17,563 bases of DNA from JBDSRX01 sp039929105 (lineage in GTDB: Bacteria > Patescibacteriota > Dojkabacteria > J137): NCBI GenBank assembly GCA_039929105.1, contig JBDSRX010000028.1:1-17563 (forward strand). Direction: 5' to 3'. Shown in pieces: positions 7,008 to 12,755 of the stretch. Made by a program: the position numbers and the translations under genes. A model generated the notes under the pieces. It did not search any database, was not told the origin of the DNA, and saw only the letters and a list, made by a program, of their open reading frames with translations. How positions within the stretch are numbered: the first letter of the stretch is position 1; each line of letters opens with the position of its first letter.

Positions 7008-7424
7008 TTAATTTTCGAACTCGAAGAAATAACTGGATTTGTTACGGGAAATTTTTAATATTCTCCCCTTCCTTTGGTAGAATGTGACATGTAATTGATC
7101 CCTATGTTGCGCATTAGGGACATCACCTCCAATAACCTTGCTAAATGTCTTTGGTTCTTCATTGATTATCAAGGTTATTTCATCCGGCATTTCTGCCTGC
7201 ATATCAACCACATCGTTACCTTGTTGGTCACCAATAAGGTCAGTTGTAGCTGAGAGAAAACCAATACTATACAGTCCTAGCCCCTTTTGTATGGACTTGT
7301 AGGGAAGTATGAAAGTAATCCCCCCGAGTTCTGCTGCAAACGTTGAACTGTAGCCATCGTGTGCTAAATTCCCTTTATCTCCTTTCTTCTTATTTTTTTC
7401 ATTTTTGTTCTTATCTTTGGCCAT
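7008..7424 (-). CDS. Hypothetical soluble protein, 138 aa
   Basis: The first 18 residues are almost all Lys, Asn, Asp and Glu and are probably disordered. The rest is a beta-rich domain with no membrane helix (GGITFILPYKSI, EITLIINEEP, DQLHVTFYQRKGRI, KSSYFFEFEN). A GGAG (complement of 7435-7438) lies ten bases before the ATG, so this gene shares the Shine-Dalgarno habit of the neighbouring island operon. It is convergent with that operon and separated from it by repeat copy A. No family is recognised. A positively charged tail on a small beta domain could bind nucleic acid, but that is speculation. Confidence 0.7.
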   Translation of the reverse strand: MAKDKNKNEKNKKKGDKGNLAHDGYSSTFAAELGGITFILPYKSIQKGLGLYSIGFLSATTDLIGDQQGNDVVDMQAEMPDEITLIINEEPKTFSKVIGGDVPNAQHRDQLHVTFYQRKGRILKISRNKSSYFFEFEN

Positions 7425-7506
7425 TTGATTCGATCTCCGTTAGGTTTAATAAACAGGACAGATTTGCCCTTAAAAGGGTAGCGTAAACTTACACTTCACA
7501 CACCCT

Positions 7507-7536
7507 GTCACTTCGTGACCCCCCTCTCAAGAGGGG
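7507..7536. repeat. Two adjacent GC-rich hairpins
   Basis: GTCAC-ttc-GTGAC (7507-7519) is followed almost immediately by CCCCTC-tcaa-GAGGGG (7521-7536). The pair is much more GC-rich than its surroundings and looks like a remnant of a dispersed repeat. No long T-run follows, so a terminator role is doubtful. Confidence 0.5.
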
Positions 7537-7566
7537 ATTACTAGCTTAATAAAAGAAAACTATCTA

Positions 7567-7590
7567 CGTCACTTCGTTCCTCGCAATGAC
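7567..7590 (-). repeat. Half copy of the CATTGCGAG dispersed repeat
   Basis: The reverse complement of 7567-7590 begins GTCATTGCGAGGAACGAAG and closely matches the left arm of the full inverted repeat at 10219-10308. Only one arm is present here. Confidence 0.55.
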
Positions 7591-7669
7591 ATCGCAATTA
7601 GTAGGCTGTAGCACGGCCTGGCAGAAATATAAGCTGAAGAGAGGTGTCATCAAAACGAGAAAGATATGA

Positions 7670-7675
7670 TATAAT
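7670..7675 (+). promoter_or_regulatory. -10 element of the ssrA promoter
   Basis: A perfect TATAAT lies 71 bases before the mature 5' end of tmRNA. Transcription would start near 7682, leaving a leader of about 64 bases to be removed, normally by RNase P. The -35 is weak (GTGTCA or TGTCAT at about 7644-7650). Confidence 0.55.
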
Positions 7676-7745
7676 GTATACAGAGAAAACAAACACCATA
7701 AGCAGTTTCTAAGAACTATAAACTCAGAGCTAAAAACTATTTATG

Positions 7746-8188
7746 GGGGATGTTTTCTCGACAGTAGATTAAAAATTTCATAGCATACCGAGGTTTTGCC
7801 ACAAGTCCTCGTAAATAATAATGTGACTAGCCGTAAGGCTACCTTGACCTAAACGTCAATACAAAATTAACAAATTTTGTAGCTTCAGTTAGAAATTTCT
7901 TTACAGCTCAACCTGTTTTGGCTTTCGCTTAAGTTATAAAATTGCTGGACGAAACAACAAGTAGACCAGCCGTTTGAGACTTCTTCCTTCTAGCGAGAAA
8001 CTCAAGCGTCCCAAAGTTAGAATGCATTTAAGTTCCCTGTAAAAACTCAGAACTTAGATTAAGATAGGAGATTTTCTTTAGATTGTTTTTGCGCATTTTT
8101 ATGATCTAATGTATACAAATGAGCTAAGTATGTAAGACTGTGTTATTTGAAATTTACATGGACACCGGGTAACCGGTCATCTCCACCA
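7746..8188 (+). ncRNA. ssrA: Transfer-messenger RNA (tmRNA)
   Basis: tmRNA with SmpB rescues stalled ribosomes and tags the nascent protein. The ends pair as an acceptor stem: GGGGATG (7746-7752) with CATCTCC (8178-8184), followed by an encoded ACCA. The 5' domain has TCGACAG and AGCATACCGAGG...CCTCGTAAA as in other tmRNAs. AAATTTC and GCATAC on the 5' side pair with GAAATTT and GTATGT near the 3' end to form helix 2. The tag frame ends ASVRNFFTAQPVLAFA then TAA (7882-7932); the resume codon is uncertain because the frame is open further upstream. GCTGG (7944-7948) with CCAGC (7966-7970) and TTGAG (7974-7978) with CTCAA (8001-8005) are likely pseudoknot stems. The T-arm is odd: ACCGG-GTAA-CCGGT, a four-base loop. 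At 443 bases it is on the long side. smpB is not in the window. Confidence 0.93.
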
Positions 8189-8192
8189 AAAG

Positions 8193-8227
8193 GACATCAT
8201 AAGCAAAAGCGAGTGGTGTCTTTTTTA
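8193..8227 (+). terminator. Intrinsic terminator of ssrA
   Basis: GACATCA (8193-8199) pairs with TGGTGTC (8214-8220), with one wobble, followed directly by TTTTTT (8221-8226). It starts five bases after the CCA of tmRNA. Confidence 0.8.
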
Positions 8228-8231
8228 TTTC

Positions 8232-8291
8232 TAAATCCGAAGCACGAATTAAGAAATCCAAAATTTTTGAATTTCGATATTCGAATTTCGT
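8232..8291. repeat. Dispersed hairpin repeat, copy B
   Basis: Opposed segments CGAATTAAGAAATCCAAAA and TTTTTGAATTTCGATATTCG form an imperfect hairpin with the same order of motifs as copy A (CGAAT, AAGAAATC, AAAA, TTTT, ATTTCG, ATTCG). It sits between the ssrA terminator and yidC. Confidence 0.5.
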
Positions 8292-8376
8292 TATTAAAGA
8301 CAAAGATTATGATTTCAGATCATAAAATAACTCCCTTATGTTATTATTGATAAGCTTAATTAATTAAATTTTCAAC

Positions 8377-9246
8377 GTGGATATATTTACAGTATTGTTT
8401 TACCAGCCTATATATAACTTAATTGTTGTCTTCTATAGATTATTCTCAGAGAATTTAGGTTTATCTATCATTGCAATTTCCTTACTAGCTAAAGTTGTTA
8501 TGTTCCCTCTAATTTTGAGACAAACTCGAATGATGGGGAAGAACATGGAAGCTAACGATAAGATGAAAGAGATAAGAGAGAAGTATAAGAACGATAAAGA
8601 AACACAGAATAAAGAATTAATGAAAGTTAACTCTGAGTACTTACCAACTTTATTAAGTGGATGTCTTCCTTTAATAGTTCAGCTTATCTTATTCATTAAT
8701 ATCGACCACGTTATTAGAGATATATTCAGCCAAGGAGCTCAAAGTTTTAATAACTTAGCTTATGGAATAGTTCCACAATTTGCAGGTGATTACACATTCC
8801 ATTCATCTTTCTTCGGAATAGTGGATCTAGGAAAGACAGCTAACGAAATTGGATTAAGCAATCTTGGTCCTGTACTTCCTTACTTAATTCTAATAGTTTT
8901 AACTGGCGTTAGTCAGTATATCTCTATGAAGTTAAGCTTTAAGGGTCAAGCACAAATGAAAGAGATTAGAGCTAAGTATGTAAAAGAAGATAAAAAGAAG
9001 AATAAAAAAGATAAGAAAGATCCTAATAAACCAGAAGATTTTGGAGATATTGTTACAAATACAACTCAGCAAACAATGATTTTATTCCCTGCATTGTTAA
9101 TATTTGGAGCTTTGGGATTCCCAATAGGTCTTAGCATTTACTGGATAGCTCAAGGAGTATTTGGAATAATTCAACAGCTTTACGTTAATAAAGTAAACAC
9201 AAAGCAACTTGAAGAGGAATTCCTTAAGAAAGAGCAAAAGGCATAA
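8377..9246 (+). CDS. yidC: YidC/Oxa1-family membrane protein insertase
   Basis: YidC inserts membrane proteins alone or with SecYEG. The 289 residues have five hydrophobic regions (about 8-22, 29-47, 92-108, 163-184 and 232-262), the family order of TM, charged coiled cytoplasmic loop (about 52-82), TM pair and C-terminal TMs. The Arg in FPLILRQ (R48) matches the conserved groove arginine. A strongly basic Lys/Asp loop (about 200-220) lies between the last helices. There is no large periplasmic domain, as in Gram-positive-type YidC. The GTG at 8377 is chosen because an in-frame TAA lies at 8365-8367 and no ATG is available; no Shine-Dalgarno is seen. It lies directly downstream of ssrA, whose terminator separates them. 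Confidence 0.95.
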   Translation: MDIFTVLFYQPIYNLIVVFYRLFSENLGLSIIAISLLAKVVMFPLILRQTRMMGKNMEANDKMKEIREKYKNDKETQNKELMKVNSEYLPTLLSGCLPLIVQLILFINIDHVIRDIFSQGAQSFNNLAYGIVPQFAGDYTFHSSFFGIVDLGKTANEIGLSNLGPVLPYLILIVLTGVSQYISMKLSFKGQAQMKEIRAKYVKEDKKKNKKDKKDPNKPEDFGDIVTNTTQQTMILFPALLIFGALGFPIGLSIYWIAQGVFGIIQQLYVNKVNTKQLEEEFLKKEQKA

Positions 9247-9318
9247 TGAATCTCAAATGACGAAATTCGAAGCCACAAGACCTCGCATGCGACATTTTGT
9301 GGCTTCTTAATTCGAGCT
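9247..9318. repeat. Dispersed hairpin repeat, copy C, possible yidC terminator
   Basis: GAAGCCACAA (9269-9278) and TTGTGGCTTC (9297-9306) are exact 10-bp complements around a loop that contains the palindrome CGCATGCG. The left flank AATGAATCTCAAATG matches, in reverse complement, the right end of copy A, which supports one repeat family. The T-run after the hairpin is weak (ttaatt), so termination of yidC is possible but not assured. Confidence 0.55.
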
Positions 9319-9342
9319 TTGTGACAATTTATACGATTGGGT

Positions 9343-9372
9343 TTGTATATTTGCTTACATTTATAGTATAAT
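9343..9372 (+). promoter_or_regulatory. Promoter of rplY (TTGTAT-18-TATAAT)
   Basis: TTGTAT (9343-9348) lies 18 bases before TATAAT (9367-9372). The start would be near 9379, giving a leader of about 30 AT-rich bases with no Shine-Dalgarno before ATG 9410. Confidence 0.6.
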
Positions 9373-9409
9373 TCTCCGCATTTGAGTAAATTTAAATTAA
9401 TAATATTAT

Positions 9410-10108
9410 ATGAAACTAGCAGCACACAAAAGAGAAGTATCTGGAAAGAAAGTAAAGAACTTAAGAGAAGAGGGAATTGTTCCAGCTTCAGTTTACGGAC
9501 CTAAAAAGAAATCAGAAAATATTCAAATTGATAAAATAGCTTTCATTAAAGCATTCAAGAATGTTGGATTCAACAAGTTCTTAGATTTAGAAATTGATGG
9601 TAAAACATCAAAGGTTCTTGTTAAGAGCATGCTAATTAAACCAATATCAGATAAGCTATTAGAAGTTAGTTTCTATCAGATTGACGAAGAATCTAAGATT
9701 ACAGTTGATGTTCCAATCCACTTCTTAGGAGAGGCTCCAGCAGTTAAACAAAATGTTGGATTCTTAATTACAGCAATGGATGCAGTTCAATTATACTGTT
9801 TACCAAAAGACTTACCAGATCATTTAGAAGTTGATATTTCTCACTTAGAAAACATCGGAGACGGTGTAACTATTCACGAGCTTAAACTTCCAGAAGGAGT
9901 TGAATTCGATTCTAGTGTTGGAGAGAATGCAACTATTGTTAATATTGCAGCTCCACAAAAGGAAATTATTGAAGAAGTTGTAGCAGCAGTTGAATACGAA
10001 CTTAACGAAGACGGAACACAAAAGCTTGACGCTGATGGAAACCCAATTCCTAAAGCAGTCGTAGCAGAAGGTGCAGCACCTGAAGCAGAGAAGAAGGAAG
10101 AGAAGTAA
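9410..10108 (+). CDS. rplY: 50S ribosomal protein L25 (CTC/TL5 long form)
   Basis: L25 binds 5S rRNA in the central protuberance of the large subunit. The 232-residue long form has an N-terminal 5S-binding domain (about 1-90; AHKREVSGKKVKNLREEGIV and SVYGPKK are family features) and a C-terminal TL5-like beta domain (about 97-190; VDVPIHFLGEAPAVK, DGVTIHELKLPEGVEF). The Glu/Ala-rich tail with many Lys is typical of the family. Start ATG 9410 follows the promoter directly; no Shine-Dalgarno is seen. A good terminator follows at 10125-10152, so this is a single-gene unit. Confidence 0.95.
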   Translation: MKLAAHKREVSGKKVKNLREEGIVPASVYGPKKKSENIQIDKIAFIKAFKNVGFNKFLDLEIDGKTSKVLVKSMLIKPISDKLLEVSFYQIDEESKITVDVPIHFLGEAPAVKQNVGFLITAMDAVQLYCLPKDLPDHLEVDISHLENIGDGVTIHELKLPEGVEFDSSVGENATIVNIAAPQKEIIEEVVAAVEYELNEDGTQKLDADGNPIPKAVVAEGAAPEAEKKEEK

Positions 10109-10124
10109 TTCATACAGAATTATA

Positions 10125-10152
10125 AGAGAGGCCCGAGAGGGTCTCTTTTCTT
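10125..10152 (+). terminator. Intrinsic terminator of rplY
   Basis: AGAGA (10125-10129) and CCC (10132-10134) pair with GGG (10139-10141) and TCTCT (10142-10146) around a GAGA loop with a two-base bulge. TTTCTTTT follows. Confidence 0.8.
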
Positions 10153-10218
10153 TTGGACTGGATTTAGATCCTAGGTCAGCAAATAGAGAAAGGTGTGCTA
10201 CACCTTATTAAGTTCGGT

Positions 10219-10308
10219 GTCATTGCGAGGAGCGTCAGCGACGTGGCAATCCCGTGAGTAAACACTAGAGATCAGTTTACGGGATTGCTTCGCTTCGCTC
10301 GCAATGAC
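10219..10308. repeat. 90-bp inverted repeat of the CATTGCGAG type
   Basis: The left arm starts GTCATTGCGAGGAGCG and reads through GCAATCCCGT. The right arm is its imperfect complement, ending CGCTCGCAATGAC. GTAAAC and GTTTAC close the inner loop. Similar repeats occur in many unrelated bacterial genomes. It occupies most of the 255-base spacer between rplY and the Lon-like gene; a -35 TTGACA (10315-10320) begins seven bases after its end. Confidence 0.75.
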
Positions 10309-10314
10309 AAGTAG

Positions 10315-10343
10315 TTGACAAACGCTTCGTAATTATCGAGAAT
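10315..10343 (+). promoter_or_regulatory. Possible promoter of the Lon-like gene
   Basis: A consensus TTGACA (10315-10320) is followed after 17 bases by GAGAAT (10338-10343), a four-of-six match to the -10. An alternative -10, TATATT (10348-10353), would give an almost leaderless message for ATG 10364. Confidence 0.4.
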
Positions 10344-10363
10344 AGAGTATATTCAAACAAATT

Positions 10364-11569
10364 ATGGAACCAACAAACACAAATCCACAACCAGCTCCAC
10401 AAGCTCCAGTGCAACCGCCAGTTGCCCCAGCGCCTATTATCAGCTCGGATTTAGATTTAAACCTTGAAATAGAGGCATTAAAGAAGAAAATTGAAGCATC
10501 TACAAACATGCCGCAGGGATTAAAAGATAAAGCAAATGGAATGATAAATAGACTTGTAAAAATGGCTCAATCTGGAACCTATTCTCAAGAGTTCGAACCA
10601 GTTTCAGAATACATCAATTGGGTTACACAGCTTCCTTTTGGTAAATACGAGCAAGAGAATTTAGATCTAGTTAATGCAAAATCTAACTTAGATAAATATA
10701 ACTACGGTCTAGAGACAGTAAAAAATAGAGTGATGGAGTATTTGGCAGTTATTAAGCTGCAGAACCTACAACTTAAAGTTGTGCAAGGAGATGTTGCCAA
10801 TCTAGAATCGGATATGGCTAAGCTAGAAGGTAATTCTTCTCATTCACCAATTTTATGTTTCGTTGGAATTCAAGGAGTTGGTAAAACATCTATGGCCAAA
10901 GCTATGTCTATTGCTTTAAATAGAAAGTTTATGAGAATCTCTTTAGGAGGTTTAAGTTCAGTAACAGAAATTAGAGGTATTGTTAGAGGTCAACTTAACG
11001 CAGAGCCAGGACAAATTATCAAGGCTTTGGTTAGAACTCAATCGATGAATCCTTTAGTTCTATTAGACGAAATAGAGAAGGTATCTACATCCGGAGGAAC
11101 AAAAGCAGATGTTATGGCTGCTTTGCTAGAAATCTTAGACCCTGAGCAGAACTCAACATTCATGGATAAATATTTAGACTATCCAATAGATTTATCTAAA
11201 GTGATGTTTATTTGTACCGCAAATAACCTTGGAGGAATCTCAGCAGCACTTTTAGATAGACTTGAAATTATTAGATTTGGTAGTTACACAGATAACGATA
11301 AAATTATGATTGCTAAAAATTATCTTCTACCAAAAGTTAGAGAAGCAACAGGAATTACAGAGGCTCAACTATCTTTCGAAGACGATGCTTGGCCTCTAAT
11401 TATTAGACCATTAGGCTTCGATGCAGGTGTCCGACAACTTGAAAGAACCTTGACCGAATTAGCACGAAAAGTAGCACTGCAAATAGTTCAAGGACTTGCA
11501 ACAGGTGTCCGAATCACAGCTGCAAACTTTAGACAATACATCCCAGAAGATATGGGAGTGTTCTCGTAA
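10364..11569 (+). CDS. Lon-type AAA+ ATPase lacking protease and N-terminal domains
   Basis: The core is unmistakably Lon-like: a pre-AAA helical segment (about 34-130, with LPFGKY and YGLETVKNRVMEYLAV), Walker A GIQGVGKT (168-175), RISLGGLSSVTEIRG (191-205), Walker B LVLLDEIEK (231-239), ALLEILDPEQN (253-263), sensor 1 TAN (285-287), arginine finger R299 and sensor 2 GVRQLER (355-361). ATP hydrolysis should be intact. The N-terminal substrate domain of Lon is replaced by about 27 Pro/Ala/Gln-rich residues. The frame ends (MGVFS) where the Ser-Lys protease domain would begin, and no such domain follows. Full Lon is about 800 residues; this is 401. An inserted 20-residue segment (about 137-158) precedes Walker A. 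It may act as an unfoldase, or supply ATPase to a separate protease. No Shine-Dalgarno is seen. Confidence 0.88.
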   Translation: MEPTNTNPQPAPQAPVQPPVAPAPIISSDLDLNLEIEALKKKIEASTNMPQGLKDKANGMINRLVKMAQSGTYSQEFEPVSEYINWVTQLPFGKYEQENLDLVNAKSNLDKYNYGLETVKNRVMEYLAVIKLQNLQLKVVQGDVANLESDMAKLEGNSSHSPILCFVGIQGVGKTSMAKAMSIALNRKFMRISLGGLSSVTEIRGIVRGQLNAEPGQIIKALVRTQSMNPLVLLDEIEKVSTSGGTKADVMAALLEILDPEQNSTFMDKYLDYPIDLSKVMFICTANNLGGISAALLDRLEIIRFGSYTDNDKIMIAKNYLLPKVREATGITEAQLSFEDDAWPLIIRPLGFDAGVRQLERTLTELARKVALQIVQGLATGVRITAANFRQYIPEDMGVFS

Positions 11570-11620
11570 AAATTAATAATGAAAAATTAAGAATTGTATT
11601 AGAGTACATGGTGATCTTTG

Positions 11621-11626
11621 TATAAT
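11621..11626 (+). promoter_or_regulatory. -10 element of the four-helix-bundle gene
   Basis: A perfect TATAAT lies 18 bases before ATG 11644, so the leader would be only about 11 bases. No good -35 is seen at normal spacing (TTGTAT at 11594-11599 is 21 bases away). Confidence 0.45.
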
Positions 11627-11643
11627 CTTGAGAAAATCTATGG

Positions 11644-11991
11644 ATGAAAGTAAACATAATTCTTGAAAAGACTTTTAACTTCTCATTGGAGATAATTAAA
11701 ATTTATAACCTACTTGTTTTAAAGAAAGAGTTTGTTATGAGCAAACAATTGCTGAGAAGCGGGACTTCAATAGGGGCTAATATCCATGAAGCACAAGGAA
11801 GCATTTCTAGGAGGGAGTTTATAGCTAAAGTACAAATTAGTCATAAGGAGCTTTTAGAAACAGATTATTGGCTAAGACTTTTAAAACAGTCAGGATATTT
11901 TAATGATGTACTTCTACGGAGCGTTGATGATGATTTATTGGAACTTAAAAAAATTCTAACTACAATATTAAATACTTCAAAGAATTCTTAA
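11644..11991 (+). CDS. Four-helix-bundle protein (23S rRNA intervening-sequence family)
   Basis: The 115-residue protein has the family signature QLLRSGTSIGANIHEA (35-50) and KELLETDYWLRLL (68-80), and is all helical. Relatives are encoded in 23S rRNA intervening sequences and in many other places, and the Avd protein of diversity-generating retroelements has the same fold. The biochemical role is generally unknown; nucleic-acid binding is suspected. An overlapping ATG at 11640 is out of frame, so 11644 is used. The TAA (11989-11991) overlaps the right inverted repeat, so gene and repeat appear to travel as one unit. Confidence 0.9.
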   Translation: MKVNIILEKTFNFSLEIIKIYNLLVLKKEFVMSKQLLRSGTSIGANIHEAQGSISRREFIAKVQISHKELLETDYWLRLLKQSGYFNDVLLRSVDDDLLELKKILTTILNTSKNS

Positions 11992-12018
11992 TTATTAATT
12001 CTTCATTTTTAATTAATA

Positions 12019-12588
12019 TTATTCTCCTTGAATGTAGTCTTTGTATTCTTTATCTTTCTTTATTAAAGCCTCCAGAGCAGATCTAACTACTTGAGCTTTG
12101 TGTGTTCTTTTTACCTTAGAAGCCCAGTTTAAATACCTATCCATTTCTGGGGAGATTATCAAAATAAACTTAGAATCTAATTTACCAGAAGCGTCTTTAA
12201 TAGCATTAGTAGTAACTTCTTCAATGTTTTTAACGTTGTATTTAGCCACAACTATTTGCTTGCTTTGATTACCGTGAATAATTAGGAATTGATTCTTTGA
12301 TTTGTCGTCTTCAAAAGCAATAACAACCTTCTTTTCGTCTAGAGCTCTAGCAATTTCATAACCCACTTTAGCGTCAGCATTTGTTACATCTGTAATTAAT
12401 ATGTCTGTATCTTTAATAAATTTATCTGTTTGGTTAAAAGATTTAGAAAGATCTGCGGGTTTTCTTGAAGAGAGTGATTTAACTTCGATTACATTGTGGC
12501 CTTGTTTCTTTAAAATCTTAATAGCTTCTAAAAAGATTTTAGTACTTTTCTCATTTGAGGTTTCTGGAACTGTAGCAAGAATTTTCAT
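12019..12588 (-). CDS. Nucleoside deoxyribosyltransferase-like domain with C-terminal ribbon-helix-helix-like domain
   Basis: The first 125 residues form a Rossmann-like unit: MKILATVPE at the start, then TDILITDVTN (61-70) and VGYEIARAL (75-83), then KKVVIAF (86-92). This is the pattern of nucleoside 2-deoxyribosyltransferase-like proteins, with the Glu of the GYE motif (E78) kept. Residues 138-175 read as a strand, two helices and a turn (FILIISPEMDRYLNWASK, THKAQVVRSALEAL), which fits a ribbon-helix-helix DNA-binding domain. A nucleotide-sensing regulator is therefore a reasonable inference; an enzyme with a helical tail is the alternative. It is transcribed toward the four-helix-bundle gene and has no Shine-Dalgarno. 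Confidence 0.7.
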   Translation of the reverse strand: MKILATVPETSNEKSTKIFLEAIKILKKQGHNVIEVKSLSSRKPADLSKSFNQTDKFIKDTDILITDVTNADAKVGYEIARALDEKKVVIAFEDDKSKNQFLIIHGNQSKQIVVAKYNVKNIEEVTTNAIKDASGKLDSKFILIISPEMDRYLNWASKVKRTHKAQVVRSALEALIKKDKEYKDYIQGE

Positions 12589-12598
12589 AAAGCTTAAT

Positions 12599-12629
12599 CT
12601 AATTAGGATTCTTAATTAGGGCTAGTATA
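12599..12629 (-). promoter_or_regulatory. Promoter and palindrome of the 12019-12588 gene
   Basis: On the minus strand TATACT (complement of 12624-12629) is a likely -10, placing the start near 12617. CTAATTA (12599-12605) and TAATTAG (12613-12619) form a perfect 7-bp inverted repeat covering the predicted start site and the leader, suitable as an operator. Confidence 0.45.
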
Positions 12630-12674
12630 TCACTATGATATTATTAATGCAAACCTTGGGAAGCATCATAAGTT

Positions 12675-12702
12675 TTTGATTATAAGGGGATTTTGGTATA
12701 TT
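12675..12702 (+). promoter_or_regulatory. Possible promoter of the FtsA-like operon
   Basis: TTTGAT (12675-12680), 16 bases, then TATATT (12697-12702). The start would be near 12710, leaving a leader of about 45 bases. The -35 is weak. Confidence 0.35.
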
Positions 12703-12755
12703 ATAGTAAGGCGTAAACAACACGTTAAAGTTAAGTATTTATTAGCTAAATTCCA

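Larger units (their letters stand above)
7425..7745. other. Gene-free spacer with repeat remnants, upstream of ssrA
   Basis: No supportable coding frame is seen. The stretch holds several small hairpins (CCCTT-aa-AAGGG at 7468-7479; GTCAC-ttc-GTGAC at 7507-7519; CCCCTC-tcaa-GAGGGG at 7521-7536), a half copy of the CATTGCGAG repeat (7567-7590), the -10 of ssrA, and the presumed 5' leader of pre-tmRNA (about 7682-7745). Confidence 0.6.
11572..12013. mobile_element. Candidate miniature element: four-helix-bundle gene between inverted repeats
   Basis: Bases 11572-11595 and the reverse complement of 11990-12013 match at 21 of 24 positions without gaps. They flank one gene (11644-11991) that belongs to a family known from intervening sequences in rRNA genes. 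The left end lies two bases after the stop of the Lon-like gene. No transposase is present and no target duplication was identified. Confidence 0.45.

Noticed and set aside
7746..8188. ssrA as an integration site for the neighbouring island
   Set aside because: Elements that use ssrA insert at the 3' end; here the island lies upstream of the 5' end, no integrase is present and no duplicated 3' end was found.
8147..8350. Plus-strand frame of 67 codons
   Set aside because: It runs through the 3' end of tmRNA, its CCA and the terminator, and its product has no protein-like pattern.
10219..10308. Inverted repeat as terminator of rplY
   Set aside because: A proper terminator already lies at 10125-10152, and this repeat has no T-run and matches a dispersed repeat type.
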